Counted from the first letter of the stretch, positions 43,301 to 53,201 are shown. The stretch: 64,000 nucleotides of DNA from Streptomyces sp. NBC_01460 (GCF_036227405.1 NZ_CP109473.1:4650001-4714000); one strand, 5' to 3'. Notes: generated from the letters alone by a model not told the origin. Numbers and translations are program-made.

Positions 43301-46087
43301 ATGCAAGCCTCCCTCTCCAGACCAGCAGCGGCGACGGTCCTGGCCATCGCCCTGGCCGCTGTGGGTCTGGGCCCTGCCGCGTCCCCGGCGGCGGCCGCCA
43401 CCATCCCCGCGGGTTCCGGCAGCTACACCGACAGCCGCCCCGCCGGTACCTCCGGGCCCACCACCAACACCGGTGCCCCGGTCACGCCCAAGCTCACGGC
43501 GGCGGCCAGGGACAAGCCGGTCCCGACCAACGACTGGTGGTCCTCCCTCGCCTACCAGCGCTACGGCGACAACCCGTACTCCACCCCGATGTACGGGCAC
43601 CCGCTGACCTATCAGGCGACCTCCGGCGGACTGGAGGTCGGCTACCCGACCACGCCCGCGATCGTCGGGGGAGGCCGCCAGTACGAGTACGCGCACAAGG
43701 CGGACCTCACCGTCGGCCTCAACGGTCTGAACTCCCCGGACACCAGGGCCGACGACTGGTCCGACTGGACGGTCACCCCCTACTGGTCGGACGGCACCCG
43801 CACCCTGCGCACGACCATCGGCCACGGCATGCCCTTCGTGTACGCCAAGGGCTCCGGCGGTGACGCCCGCATCACCACGGCCGGCACCCCCACCGTCTTC
43901 GCGGACAACGGCAACGTCCTCGGCATCACGGTCGCCGGTCACCACTACGCCCTCTTCGCCCCGACCGGCAGCGACTGGAACGTCTCCGGCACGGCGATCA
44001 CCGCCGGGCTCGGCGGCAAGGACTACTTCTCGCTCGCCGTGCTGCCGTCCACGGACGCGCTCGCGACCTACCGGAAGTACGCCTTCAGCTTCGTCACCGG
44101 CTCCAAGGTGGCCTGGGAGTCGACCGGTGGCACGGTCAGGGCGACCTACAGCCTGACCACGGAGGCCAAGGAGGGCACCGAGCGCGGCACACTCCAGGCG
44201 CTGTACCGCCACCAGTGGCTGCACACCTCCGACGCGCTCACGCCGTACACGTACGTCTCCCCGCGCGGCACCATGAAGGTCCGGGAGTCCGCCTCCTTCA
44301 CCACCAGCCAGAAGAACCAGGGCGTGCTGCCCGCCCTGCCCGCGTCCGGCGGGGTCGACAAGGCGCGGCTGACCGGTTACCTGAACGAGGTGGCGAACGC
44401 CTCCGACCCGTTCTCCGGGGCGGCCGACACCTACTGGACCGGCAAGGCGCTCGGCCGCCTCGCCCAGCTGGTGCCCGTGGCCGACCAGATCGGCCAGACG
44501 GGCATCCGGGACAAGCTCCTCGGCCTGATGAAGGGCCGCCTCCAGGAGTGGTTCACGGCGGGCGGGGCCAGTGAGTTCAGCTACGACAAGAGCTGGAAGA
44601 CGCTGACCGGATACCCGGCCTCGTACGGCAGTGACACCGAGCTCAACGACCACCACTTCCACTACAGCTACTACGTCTACGCGGCGGCGGTGATCGCCCA
44701 GTACGACCAGGCGTGGGCAGCCGACTCCGCCTGGGGCACCATGGTCAAGACCCTGGTGCGGGACACCGCCAACCCGAGCCGCACCGACTCCGCGTACCCG
44801 TTCCTGCGGGGCTTCGACGTGTACGCGGGCCACAGCTGGGCCTCCGGGCACCAGGGCTTCGCGGCGGGCAACAACCAGGAGTCGTCGTCGGAGTCCATCA
44901 ACCTCAGCGCGGGACTCGTCCTGTGGGGCGCGGCGACGGGCGACACCGGGCTGCGCGACCTCGGCAGCTACCTGCTGACCACCGAGTCGGAAGCGATCAC
45001 GCAGTACTGGTTCGACGCCGGCCAGCAGGTCTTCCCGGGCACCTTCGGGCACGACACGGTCGGCATGGTGTGGGGCAGCGGCGGCGCGTACTCCACCTGG
45101 TGGACCGCGAACCCGGAGGAGATCCACGGCATCAACGTCCTCCCCGTCACGGGTGGGTCCCTGCACCTGGCCCGTGAGAAGGCCGCCATCAAGCGGAACA
45201 TCGCCGAGATGGAGCGGGAGAACGGCGGCCCGGCCGTCGAGTGGCGCGACCTCCTGTGGGAGTTCGAGTCGCTGGCCGATCCGGCTGCGGCCAAGGCCAA
45301 GTGGGACGCGGGCAACGGGGGTTACTCCCCGGAGCAGGGTGAGTCCAAGGCGCACACGTACCACTGGATCACCACGCTCGACAGCCTGGGCGCACCCGAT
45401 CTGACGGTGAGCGGGAACATCCCGACGTCCGCCGTCTTCGCCAAGAACGGCGTCCGTACCTACGCCGCTCACAACTACGACTCCACCGCCCGCACCGTCA
45501 CCTTCTCCGACGGCAAGACGCTCTCCGTCCCGGCCCGTTCCACGGCCACCGGCACGGGCGCCGGCGGTGGCGACCCGGACCCGGATCCCGAGGAGCCCGG
45601 TCCGTCCACCGGCAACACCTTCCGGCTGAAGTCCGGCGGCACCCTCACGACCGCCACGGACGGCGCGGCGGGAGCGGACACGCTGGCCTCGGCGGACGGC
45701 GTCAACCGGGACGGTACGCCGTACAAGCCGACGGTCTACGAGGTCAGGAAGGTCGACGGGACGCTCGCGGCGGGTGTGTCCTCCGCGTTCCGCCTGCGGG
45801 TCGACGCGGGTACGAAGGTCGGGCTCGCCCCGCAGGTCAGGGTCAGTTACGACCTCACCGGCGACGGCACCTTCGACCGGACGGAGACCTACCGCTACTT
45901 CGCGACCGACCCGGTCACGGGGTGGGAGGAGTACACCCAGGCGGTGGGCACCGCGGCGGTGACCGGCAGCCTGGGCAACCTCAAGGCGGGGACGGTCCGC
46001 CTGGAGATCTGGAACGCGCTGGGCAACGGTACGTCCCAGGTGCAGACCGGCACGGACGCGGCGGTCGTGAAGATCCCGTTCGTCTAG
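43301..46087 (+). CDS. secreted GH81 endo-beta-1,3-glucanase with C-terminal beta-glucan-binding-like domain
   Basis: 928 aa. Signal peptide to about residue 34 (ASPAAAATIP). The GH81 domain runs from PTNDWWSSLAYQRYGDNPYS to about residue 720, with LNDHHFHYSYYVYAAAVI, GHSWASGHQGFAAGNNQESS and SESINLSAGL forming the catalytic Asp/Glu region. After a Pro/Asp/Glu linker (DPDPDPEEPGP), a roughly 160-residue beta domain resembles CBM56, which binds beta-1,3-glucan. It would attack laminarin/callose and fungal or oomycete walls. ATG 43301 follows GAGG at 11 nt; the ORF opens upstream within the operator. Confidence 0.9.
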   Translation: MQASLSRPAAATVLAIALAAVGLGPAASPAAAATIPAGSGSYTDSRPAGTSGPTTNTGAPVTPKLTAAARDKPVPTNDWWSSLAYQRYGDNPYSTPMYGHPLTYQATSGGLEVGYPTTPAIVGGGRQYEYAHKADLTVGLNGLNSPDTRADDWSDWTVTPYWSDGTRTLRTTIGHGMPFVYAKGSGGDARITTAGTPTVFADNGNVLGITVAGHHYALFAPTGSDWNVSGTAITAGLGGKDYFSLAVLPSTDALATYRKYAFSFVTGSKVAWESTGGTVRATYSLTTEAKEGTERGTLQALYRHQWLHTSDALTPYTYVSPRGTMKVRESASFTTSQKNQGVLPALPASGGVDKARLTGYLNEVANASDPFSGAADTYWTGKALGRLAQLVPVADQIGQTGIRDKLLGLMKGRLQEWFTAGGASEFSYDKSWKTLTGYPASYGSDTELNDHHFHYSYYVYAAAVIAQYDQAWAADSAWGTMVKTLVRDTANPSRTDSAYPFLRGFDVYAGHSWASGHQGFAAGNNQESSSESINLSAGLVLWGAATGDTGLRDLGSYLLTTESEAITQYWFDAGQQVFPGTFGHDTVGMVWGSGGAYSTWWTANPEEIHGINVLPVTGGSLHLAREKAAIKRNIAEMERENGGPAVEWRDLLWEFESLADPAAAKAKWDAGNGGYSPEQGESKAHTYHWITTLDSLGAPDLTVSGNIPTSAVFAKNGVRTYAAHNYDSTARTVTFSDGKTLSVPARSTATGTGAGGGDPDPDPEEPGPSTGNTFRLKSGGTLTTATDGAAGADTLASADGVNRDGTPYKPTVYEVRKVDGTLAAGVSSAFRLRVDAGTKVGLAPQVRVSYDLTGDGTFDRTETYRYFATDPVTGWEEYTQAVGTAAVTGSLGNLKAGTVRLEIWNALGNGTSQVQTGTDAAVVKIPFV

Positions 46088-46095
46088 GCCCTTCC

Positions 46096-46147
46096 GTCCG
46101 GGTCGGGCCGGGTCGCGGAGTCCCCGCGGCCCCGGTCCGGCCCGGAC
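46096..46147 (+). terminator. terminator after the GH81 gene
   Basis: A long GC hairpin: GTCCGGG...CGCGG (46096-46118) against CCGCGG...CCCGGAC (46124-46147), with minor bulges, starting 9 nt past the GH81 stop. Confidence 0.65.
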
Positions 46148-46228
46148 GTTTCTCACCACGGCTCCCGCCGTCCATCGATCTCTGTCATGACCCTGGCGGA
46201 ACATGCGCTCCACCCTTCACACTGCTGA

Positions 46229-46242
46229 TGGGAGCGCTCCCA
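46229..46242. promoter_or_regulatory. CebR box (cellobiose-responsive LacI operator)
   Basis: TGGGAGCGCTCCCA matches the CebR consensus at all 14 positions. It is the core of a 24-bp perfect palindrome (46224-46247). It lies 51 nt before the GH9 start, so this cellulase is probably repressed by CebR and released by cello-oligosaccharides. Confidence 0.9.
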
Positions 46243-46292
46243 TCAGCGGAAGCCGCGCTCCTCACCGCCTCCGTCGACGAAAGGCCCTCCCG

Positions 46293-48953
46293 GTGAATGC
46301 CTCACCACTCCCCGCACGGCCCCCGCGCGTCCGCCCCCGGCACGGGCGGCGCGCGTTCGGGATGTCAGCCGCCGTCTTACTGTTCGCGGCGGCGCTGGCC
46401 GCGCCCGGTACGGCGCTGGCCGACGACGCCGAACCCGGCCCCGAGCAGATCTCCAACGGCGACTTCGCCGCCGGTACCGCCCCCTGGTGGTGGACGGCGA
46501 ACCTGTCGCCGGCCGCCCCGGACGGCCGGCTGTGCGCCGAGGTGCCCGCCGGTACGGCCAACGCCTGGGACGCCATCGTCGGCCAGAACGACATCCCGAT
46601 CGTCGCGGGCGAGAGCTACGAGCTGTCCTACACGGCCAGTTCGACCGTGCCTCTGACCGTCCAGACCCGGGTCCAGGAAGCGGCTGCCCCGTACACGACG
46701 GTGCTCTCCACCGCGGACCCGGTGGGCACGGAGGCCACGCGGGTGACGCGGACGTTCACAGCGTCGGTGGACCAGCCCGCCGCGTCCATGCAGCTCCAGA
46801 TCGGCGGCGGTGAGCGGGCGACGACCTTCTGTCTGGACGACGTGTCGCTGCGCGGAGGGGCCGAACCGCCCGTGTACGTACCGGACACCGGGTCGCCCGT
46901 ACGCGTCAATCAGGTCGGCTACCTGCCGCGCGGCCCCAAGAGCGGCACGGTGGTCACCGACGCCGAAGCGCCGCTGACGTGGACGGTGAAGGCCGAGGAC
47001 GGGTCGACGGCCGCGACCGGCACGACCGTTCCGAAGGGCGAGGACCCCAGCTCGCGCCAGCGGGTCCACACCTTCGACTTCGGCGGCCTCACCACGGCGG
47101 GCGACGGCTACACCGTGGAGGTCGACGGCGAGGTGAGCGAGCCGTTCTCGATCCGCGGCGACCTGTACGACGGCCTGCGTTCCGACGCGCTGGCGTACTT
47201 CTACCACAACCGCAGCGGCACCCCGATCGAGGCGGACCTCGTCGGCGAGGAGTACGCGCGCCCGGCCGGCCACGCGGGTGTGGCGCCCAACAAGGGCGAC
47301 ACGGACGTCCCCTGTCAGCCGGGGGTCTGCGACTACCGGCTCGACGTGTCGGGCGGCTGGTACGACGCGGGCGACCACGGCAAGTACGTCGTCAACGGCG
47401 GCATCTCGGTCGCCCAGTTGATGTCCACGTACGAGCGCACCCTGACGGCCCCGGACGCCGAGTCGGCCGAGCTCGGCGACGGCGAGCTGCGGGTGCCCGA
47501 GCGCGACAACGGGGTGCCGGACATCCTGGACGAGGCGCGCTGGGAGATGGACTTCCTGATCAAGATGCAGGTCCCGGCCGGGAAGCCGCTGGCGGGGATG
47601 GCGCACCACAAGATGCACGACGCGGAGTGGACCGGGCTGCCGATGAAGCCCCACCTCGACCCCCAGCAGCGGGAGTTGCACCCGCCGTCGACCGCCGCCA
47701 CGCTGAATCTCGCCGCCGCGGCCGCCCAGTGCGCCCGGCTCTACGCGCCCTTCGACAAGGCCTTCGCGGACCGCTGCCTGCGGGCCGGCGAGACCGCCTG
47801 GGCCGCGGCGAAGCAGCACCCTGATGTGCTCGCCGACCCGGCCGACGGCACCGGCGGCGGCGCGTACAGCGACAACGACGTCTCGGACGAGTTCTACTGG
47901 GCCGCCGCCGAGCTGTTCACCACGACGGGCAAGGACGCCTACCGCCAGGCGGTGCTCTCCTCCGCCCTGCACGGTGACGTCAACAAGATCTTCCCGGCGG
48001 GCGGCGGCATCTCCTGGGGCTCCACCGCCGGACTCGGCGCGCTCACCCTGGCCACCGTGCCCAGCGCCCTGACCGCCGGCCAGCTGGCCGAGGTGCGCTC
48101 CGTGGTGACCGGGGGCGCCGACCGCTACGCCGCACAGTCCCGTGCGCAGGTGTACGGGCTTCCGTACGCGCCGACCGGCGAGGACTACGTCTGGGGCTCC
48201 AACAGCCAGGTCCTCAACAACATGGTGGTCCTGGCCACGGCCCACGACCTGACCGGCGACGCGGCCTACCAGGACGCCGTGCTGCGCGGCGCCGACTACC
48301 TGCTCGGCCGCAACGCCCTCAACCAGTCGTACGTCACCGGCTACGGCGAGCGGAACTCCCACAACCAGCACCACCGCTTCTGGGCGCACCAGAACGACCC
48401 CGCCCTGCCGAACCCGGCACCCGGCTCGCTCGCGGGCGGGCCCAACCTCACCGCGATCGCCTCCGGCGACCCGGTGGCGGCGGAGAAGCTGAGCGGCTGC
48501 GCCCCGGCCATGTGCTACATCGACGACATCGGGTCCTGGTCGACGAACGAGATCACCATCAACTGGAACGCGCCGCTGGCCTTCATCGCCTCCTACCTGG
48601 ACGACGCGGGCGAGGGCGGGACGGCGGCCCCGGCCCGCACCTGCCGGGTCGCGTACTCCTCACACCCGTGGAACAGCGGCTCGACCGTGACCGTCCGCGT
48701 CGAGAACACCGGCTCGGAGCCGGTCTCGCCGTGGTCGCTCACCTGGCTGCTCCCCGGTGACCAGCGGCTGAGCCACACCTGGAGTGCGGAGTTCGCCCAG
48801 GCCGGCCGCACGGTCAGTGCCAAGCCGCTGTCGTGGAACCGGACCCTGGCACCGGGTGCGGCGGTCGACTTCGGCTTCAACCTCGCGGCCACGGGCCCCG
48901 CGCCCGACCCGGGGTCCTTCAAGCTGAACGGCAGGGCCTGCGCCTCGGGCTGA
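46293..48953 (+). CDS. modular secreted GH9 cellulase (CBM4 - Ig - GH9 - CBM2)
   Basis: 886 aa from a GTG with GAAAGG 8 nt upstream; the frame from 46203 runs through the operator and is not used. The long signal peptide has an [10 protein letters not shown] start and may be Tat. A CBM4/9 domain (about 45-190) and a CelD-type Ig domain ([19 protein letters not shown]) follow, then the GH9 domain with [19 protein letters not shown] (catalytic Asp pair), [12 protein letters not shown] and [16 protein letters not shown] (acid Glu). The C-terminal CBM2 ([20 protein letters not shown]) binds crystalline cellulose. An endo- or processive cellulase. Confidence 0.93.
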   Translation: MNASPLPARPPRVRPRHGRRAFGMSAAVLLFAAALAAPGTALADDAEPGPEQISNGDFAAGTAPWWWTANLSPAAPDGRLCAEVPAGTANAWDAIVGQNDIPIVAGESYELSYTASSTVPLTVQTRVQEAAAPYTTVLSTADPVGTEATRVTRTFTASVDQPAASMQLQIGGGERATTFCLDDVSLRGGAEPPVYVPDTGSPVRVNQVGYLPRGPKSGTVVTDAEAPLTWTVKAEDGSTAATGTTVPKGEDPSSRQRVHTFDFGGLTTAGDGYTVEVDGEVSEPFSIRGDLYDGLRSDALAYFYHNRSGTPIEADLVGEEYARPAGHAGVAPNKGDTDVPCQPGVCDYRLDVSGGWYDAGDHGKYVVNGGISVAQLMSTYERTLTAPDAESAELGDGELRVPERDNGVPDILDEARWEMDFLIKMQVPAGKPLAGMAHHKMHDAEWTGLPMKPHLDPQQRELHPPSTAATLNLAAAAAQCARLYAPFDKAFADRCLRAGETAWAAAKQHPDVLADPADGTGGGAYSDNDVSDEFYWAAAELFTTTGKDAYRQAVLSSALHGDVNKIFPAGGGISWGSTAGLGALTLATVPSALTAGQLAEVRSVVTGGADRYAAQSRAQVYGLPYAPTGEDYVWGSNSQVLNNMVVLATAHDLTGDAAYQDAVLRGADYLLGRNALNQSYVTGYGERNSHNQHHRFWAHQNDPALPNPAPGSLAGGPNLTAIASGDPVAAEKLSGCAPAMCYIDDIGSWSTNEITINWNAPLAFIASYLDDAGEGGTAAPARTCRVAYSSHPWNSGSTVTVRVENTGSEPVSPWSLTWLLPGDQRLSHTWSAEFAQAGRTVSAKPLSWNRTLAPGAAVDFGFNLAATGPAPDPGSFKLNGRACASG

Positions 48954-48975
48954 TCCCGGCACACACCTCGCACGA

Positions 48976-49016
48976 GCTCGCGCCCGGCACCCCGCCAAGG
49001 GGTACCGGGCGCGAGC
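48976..49016. terminator. hairpin between convergent GH9 and HATPase genes
   Basis: GCTCGCGCCCGGCACCCC (48976-48993) pairs with GGGGTACCGGGCGCGAGC (48999-49016) with one mismatch; the loop is GCCAA. It serves both genes. Confidence 0.85.
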
Positions 49017-49023
49017 CCGTGGG

Positions 49024-49458
49024 TCACGCTGTGGCGAAGGCGGCGTGCACGCACTTCCCGTCCGACAGCGCCTCGGTGAAGATCCGGGCTCCCAGGTCCT
49101 CGGCGATGTGCAGGCCCATGCCGCCGGTCCCGTCGCTCAGGTCCGGTGTCCGGGGGGCCGGCCGCACGCACGAGCAGTCGGTCACGGCGATGTCCAGGGC
49201 TCCGGTGGTGGTCGTCAGCGTCAGGGTGCTGGGCCCGGGTGCGTGCCGGACGGCGTTCGTGACCAGTTCGGAGACGATCAGCAGGAAGTCGTCGCAGCGG
49301 TCCTGGGTGAGTGAGGGCCATGACCGGTGGAGGAATCCGGCCGTGGCGTGGCGGGCCTGCGAGGGCGCCTGCGGCCCGGACGGCAGGGAGATCGTGAGCC
49401 TTCCCGCCGTGAGGGGCGGCCTGGTGGACGGGGGCGGTGGTGCGGTCATGGTGGTCAT
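49024..49458 (-). CDS. HATPase-domain anti-sigma-like regulator (RsbW/SpoIIAB-like)
   Basis: 144 aa. ARHATAGFLHRSWPSLTQDR then FLLIVSELVTNAVRHAPG (N-box) and GGMGLHIAEDLGA (G-box) identify the HATPase_c_2 fold of serine kinases/anti-sigma factors. Streptomycetes have dozens of such stand-alone proteins, few characterised. No anti-sigma antagonist or SigB-type sigma gene is adjacent. Convergent with the cellulase gene. Confidence 0.82.
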   Translation of the reverse strand: MTTMTAPPPPSTRPPLTAGRLTISLPSGPQAPSQARHATAGFLHRSWPSLTQDRCDDFLLIVSELVTNAVRHAPGPSTLTLTTTTGALDIAVTDCSCVRPAPRTPDLSDGTGGMGLHIAEDLGARIFTEALSDGKCVHAAFATA

Positions 49459-49652
49459 GGCGTCGTCCCGAGGAGGACGCGGCGCCGCTGGTGAGCGCCG
49501 CAGGGTGGGGGGTGGAGTGGCCCGGGGTCACCGGGGCTGCCGTATGTGGTTCCGATGGTGTGAACGGCCTTGCACAAGGGATTCGGAGACACCGGGCGGA
49601 AGGTTTGGGGTGAATCGCAAGAAAACGGAGAGATGTGCACGGCGTCGTCGGG

Positions 49653-50483
49653 TCAGGCCGTCAGCGGGACCGCGCCGAGAGGGACGGTGGTGGGCTGCGG
49701 GGAGCCACCGTCGGGCTCCACGGACAGGGCGACCGCCGTGGCGTCGTCCAGCGTCCCTTCCAGCAGCGTCACCTGCCGCCCCGGGTCCCCGCTGAGCAGT
49801 CCGGCCGGCACGGGCGTCCCGTCCTCCATGAACCACGCCGCGTACGTCCGTCCTGCGGGGAGTGCGGGAAGGCCGGAGACGGCGAGCGTCGCCGAGCCCT
49901 CGCTCCGGGAGAAGGTGACGGACGCCGTGGCGCCATCGCTGAGCACCTGGGTCTGCAGACGGACGTCGGACGCCGTGAGCACCTTCGTCACGTTCTTCTG
50001 CTCCGCCTCCACCTGATGGGCCTGCGCCTGCACCTCGTGGGCCTGCGCCTCCACCCGGTCGGCGTGGTCCTTGGCGTCCGAGGCCTCCTGGTGCTGCCAT
50101 CCGGCGAGGCCCAGGCAGACGAGGGCGACGGCCACCGAAGCGGCGAGTGCCAGGATCAGGGACCGTGCGGGTCGGCGCCGCCCGGGCACCTTCGCGGTCG
50201 GGTGCGGACGGGCCTCCTGCGTGTGCGGTTGGGCCTCCTGCGCGTGCGGACGGGGCTCCTGCGGTGTGTCGGCCACCTTGCGCAGGACCTGGTCCCGCAG
50301 GGACTCCGGCGGGTGCTCGGCGGTCAGCTGTCCCAGGAGCGCCGTCGTGGCCCGCAGCTCGGCCACTTCCTCCTGGCACTGTCCGCACTCCGCGAGGTGC
50401 GCCTCGAAGGCCCGGCGCTCCCCGTCGGGCAGGGCGTGCAGGACGTAGGCGCCCGAGGACTCGTGCGGGTCCGCGGCGCTCAC
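49653..50483 (-). CDS. RskA-like membrane anti-sigma factor
   Basis: 276 aa, GTG start overlapping the sigma gene stop (GTGA). The zinc anti-sigma motif HLAECGQC (H29, C33, C36) is at the N-terminus. A His/Pro/Gln-rich linker follows (three PHxQEA-like copies, 79-96), then one membrane helix (108-129), an extracytoplasmic coiled-coil-like Ala/Gln/Glu/His stretch (131-165) and an RskA C-domain. It should hold SigK at the membrane and release it on proteolysis. The linker repeat and coiled coil are extra to typical RskA. Confidence 0.88.
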   Translation of the reverse strand: MSAADPHESSGAYVLHALPDGERRAFEAHLAECGQCQEEVAELRATTALLGQLTAEHPPESLRDQVLRKVADTPQEPRPHAQEAQPHTQEARPHPTAKVPGRRRPARSLILALAASVAVALVCLGLAGWQHQEASDAKDHADRVEAQAHEVQAQAHQVEAEQKNVTKVLTASDVRLQTQVLSDGATASVTFSRSEGSATLAVSGLPALPAGRTYAAWFMEDGTPVPAGLLSGDPGRQVTLLEGTLDDATAVALSVEPDGGSPQPTTVPLGAVPLTA

Positions 50484-51034
50484 GCCTTCGCTCCCAGGCA
50501 GCGGCGGAGCCGGATGAGGCCGTCCCGCAGGCGGGTCTTGACGGTCCCCAGCGGCAGGGACAAGGAGTGGGCGATCTCCTTGTAGGTGTGTCCCCCGTAG
50601 TAGGCGAGGACGACGGCCTCGCGCTGGATGTCGGTGAGCCCGCGCACGCAGCTGCGCACCCGCTGCCACTCCATGTGGGTCTCCACCTGCTCGGTCACGT
50701 CGTCGAAGGGGGTGTCCTCGCTGAGTCTGGCCGCCCTCTGCTCGCGGTCCTGGCTCGCCTGCGCCGCCCGCACCCGGTCGACGGCGCGACGGTGGGCGAG
50801 GGTCATGATCCACGTCATCGCGCTGCCTCGGTCGGGCCTGAACCGCCCGGACGTGCGCCACACCTCCAGCAGCACCTCCTGGGTGACCTCCTCCGACTGG
50901 GCGGAGTCGCGCAGGATCCGGCGCACCAGCCCCATGACGGGGCCCGCGGTCACGTCGTAGACCCCGGCGAAGGCTTCCCGGTCGCCCTTGGCGGCCGAGA
51001 CCATGAGCTGATCCAAGTCAGGAGCGGTGGCCAC
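50480..51034 (-). CDS. sigK: ECF RNA polymerase sigma factor, SigK type
   Basis: 184 aa. Region 2 (EAFAGVYDVTAGPVMGLVRR, EEVTQEVLLEVWRTSGRF, SAMTWIMTLAHRRAVDRVRA) and region 4 (LTDIQREAVVLAYYGGHTYK, LPLGTVKTRLRDGLIRL) are complete. The GTG at 51034 has TATATT (51041-51046) 6 nt upstream and no Shine-Dalgarno, so the transcript is probably leaderless. It is co-transcribed with its anti-sigma gene by a 4-bp overlap. Confidence 0.9.
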   Translation of the reverse strand: MATAPDLDQLMVSAAKGDREAFAGVYDVTAGPVMGLVRRILRDSAQSEEVTQEVLLEVWRTSGRFRPDRGSAMTWIMTLAHRRAVDRVRAAQASQDREQRAARLSEDTPFDDVTEQVETHMEWQRVRSCVRGLTDIQREAVVLAYYGGHTYKEIAHSLSLPLGTVKTRLRDGLIRLRRCLGAKA

Positions 51035-51113
51035 CCGCCGAATATAGGCACCGGACCACGGGCCGGGCCTCTTGTGCGCACCCGAACAGTCAGTACCGGC
51101 GAGTACGGGGTGT

Positions 51114-52013
51114 TCAGGCGGTGGGAGTCATCCTCCGCGCCCGGACGGTCCGCTCGGTCCGGGGGACGAGGCCCGCCCTGACCTGCGCGATCCGTTCCCG
51201 CACCCCGTCGGTGGGTACGGCGCCGGGCGGTCCCCCGGGTGCGGGGGAGGCCTCGCCCCGGCAGGTCGCGCACAGTCCGTCCGTCAGCGCTTCGGGGCTG
51301 CCCGGCGCACGGCACTCGCCGCATTCCAGGGCGAGCAGCACCGCCCGTCGCTCCGGTGCGGGCCGGTGGGGCGGCAGCTTGTCGGCCAGCCGCCTGCGGA
51401 CGAGCGAGGGCGCGTGGTGGACCGGCACCGGCAGCCCCTGCGTGAGGGCGTGCAGCAGCTCCGCCTCCGTGGCGCCCCGCTCGAACCACTCGCTCGCCTG
51501 CGGTTCCAGGGCGGCGCACTCCGCCGCCGAGAGGCTCAGCGCCGGTGCCGTGCGGCCCAGGGCCGCCAGCAGGACGAAGGCCCGGGAGCGGGTCGGCTTC
51601 CGGGGCGCCTCGCGTGGGGCGTCGCCCCGGATGAACGCCGCCCACCAGTCGTCGTCGCGCGCGGTCCGGGAGAAGAACGTCCGCGTCACCCAGAGCATGA
51701 CCTCGTCGGTGGCGACACACTCGCTGCCCCGGCGCAGATGTCCGGCTGCCTGGAGCTTGTTGAGCGCGGTCCGCAGGGCGCACTGCCCGTACGGGAGGAC
51801 CTTGGCGAGCGTCTTCACGGAGATGTCGGAGCCGTCGGGGAGCCGGTCGACGTACGCCGCGATGGCGGCCTCGCGCGGCGGCAGGTGCGCGAAGTCGCGC
51901 TCTTCGCGGGGGCGTTGGTCCGGCGCGGAGCGCTTGCCGTAACCGGGGTTCGCCATGGGGTGCGGGGCTACCTGCGGGGCGTAGGGGACGGCATTAAGCT
52001 GAGTGACAGCCAT
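51114..52013 (-). CDS. winged-helix DNA-binding protein with C-terminal zinc ribbon
   Basis: 299 aa. A helix-turn-helix of MarR/GntR kind lies at about 45-100 (LPPREAAIAAYVDRLPDG, ISVKTLAKVLPYGQCALRTA, LNKLQAAGHL). A helical middle follows, then CGECRAPGSPEALTDGLCATC gives two CxxC pairs near the C-terminus, suggesting a zinc ribbon. I do not recognise a named family. It is probably a lineage-specific streptomycete regulator. It lies just upstream of the sigK gene on the same strand, with an 80-nt gap. Confidence 0.7.
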   Translation of the reverse strand: MAVTQLNAVPYAPQVAPHPMANPGYGKRSAPDQRPREERDFAHLPPREAAIAAYVDRLPDGSDISVKTLAKVLPYGQCALRTALNKLQAAGHLRRGSECVATDEVMLWVTRTFFSRTARDDDWWAAFIRGDAPREAPRKPTRSRAFVLLAALGRTAPALSLSAAECAALEPQASEWFERGATEAELLHALTQGLPVPVHHAPSLVRRRLADKLPPHRPAPERRAVLLALECGECRAPGSPEALTDGLCATCRGEASPAPGGPPGAVPTDGVRERIAQVRAGLVPRTERTVRARRMTPTA

Positions 52014-52286
52014 TTGGTTCGCCTGTCTCGATCTGAGTGGTCAGACCCCTGTCCGGTGTTCCCGCACCGACGGGGGTCGTTCTGTGTCAGTCCGCACGCT
52101 AGAGCGTCGCCACGATGCGTGGCAAGTCGGTCACGAAAAGTGAACTCTTCGAGGTGAGGGCGGCCTCGGGGAGGGTGGGTGGGTGGGAAAAGGCCCTCCT
52201 CCCATTCCTCTGAAAGAGCGCTCGGACTCCAGGACTTGAGCCCCGGGGGCTTTGCCGATGAGCCCTCCGCCGTGCTCAGCGCGTGC

Positions 52287-53201
52287 TCAGTGGGTGCGGA
52301 CCGAGTGCGGCGTCCGCGTGCCGACGGCTCCCAGCTTGTCGGGGTTGGCGACGTTGTGGATGGCGGAGATCCGTCCCTCGGCGTCGAAGTCGAGGGTGAC
52401 CGTGGCGAGCACGCGGTCCGGCGCGCTGAGGACCATCCCCGGCCCGCCGTTGATCTCGGCCATCTCGGCGCGCATGTCGGCCGGTTCGACGCCCTGGTAG
52501 GGGACCGTCCCCATGGCTGCGAACCAGGAGGCCACCGTGGTGGCGCCCACGACCGGGCGCAGGGCCTGGCGGACCTTGCCGCCGCCGTCGGTCCACAGGG
52601 TGACGTCCGGTGACAGCAGCTCCATCAGGGAGTTCATGTCGCCGCCGGCCGCTGCCGTGAAGAACCGTTCCGTCGCCTCGCGTCGGTGCGTACGGTCCGC
52701 CGTGAAGCGTGGCCGCCGGGCGCGCACGTGCTCGCGGGCGCGGTGCGCTGCCTGCCGCACGGCCGCCTCGGAGCGTTCCACCGCCTCCGCGATCTCGGCG
52801 TGGCTGAACCCGAAGGCCTCCTTCAGCACGAACACGGCGCGTTCCAGCGGGCTCAGTGTCTCCAGCACCACCAGCAGCGCCATCGACACGGACTCCGCCT
52901 CCAGCACCGTCTCGGCGGCGTCCCCGCCGGTGAGGATGGGCTCGGGGAGCCACGGCCCCACATAGACCTCACGTTGGTGGCGGGTCGACCGGAGGCGGTC
53001 CATCGCCAGGTTCGACACGATCCGCACCAGGTACGCCTTGGGGTCGGTCACCTGTGAACGGTCGGCGGCGGACCATTTGATCCAGGCGTCCTGCACCGCG
53101 TCCTCGGCATCGGCGGCGGTGCCGAGCAGACGGTAGGCCACGGAGATGAGCAGGCCGCGGTACTGCTGGAACACCTGCTGGTCGGCGTCCGCCCCGGTCA
53201 T
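52287..53201 (-). CDS. sigJ: ECF41-group sigma factor (SigJ-like) with SnoaL-type C-domain
   Basis: 304 aa. Sigma regions 2 and 4 fill residues 8-175. The linker motif WLPEP and, in the roughly 120-residue SnoaL-like extension, DGGGK and NPDKL are hallmarks of ECF41. In that group the C-domain replaces a separate anti-sigma factor and tunes activity. The ATG overlaps the stop of the upstream oxidoreductase (ATGA). ECF41 genes are typically paired with an oxidoreductase/decarboxylase/epimerase-type gene, as here. Confidence 0.92.
   Translation of the reverse strand: MTGADADQQVFQQYRGLLISVAYRLLGTAADAEDAVQDAWIKWSAADRSQVTDPKAYLVRIVSNLAMDRLRSTRHQREVYVGPWLPEPILTGGDAAETVLEAESVSMALLVVLETLSPLERAVFVLKEAFGFSHAEIAEAVERSEAAVRQAAHRAREHVRARRPRFTADRTHRREATERFFTAAAGGDMNSLMELLSPDVTLWTDGGGKVRQALRPVVGATTVASWFAAMGTVPYQGVEPADMRAEMAEINGGPGMVLSAPDRVLATVTLDFDAEGRISAIHNVANPDKLGAVGTRTPHSVRTH

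Noticed and set aside
43232..46213. 993-aa minus-strand open frame antisense to GH81
   Set aside because: No homology pattern or start site; the GH81 frame on the plus strand carries clear catalytic motifs. Long antisense frames are expected at this GC content.
46203..46292. Upstream ATG start for the GH9 cellulase
   Set aside because: That start would place the CebR operator inside the coding region and a non-signal sequence before the signal peptide; the GTG at 46293 has a proper ribosome site.
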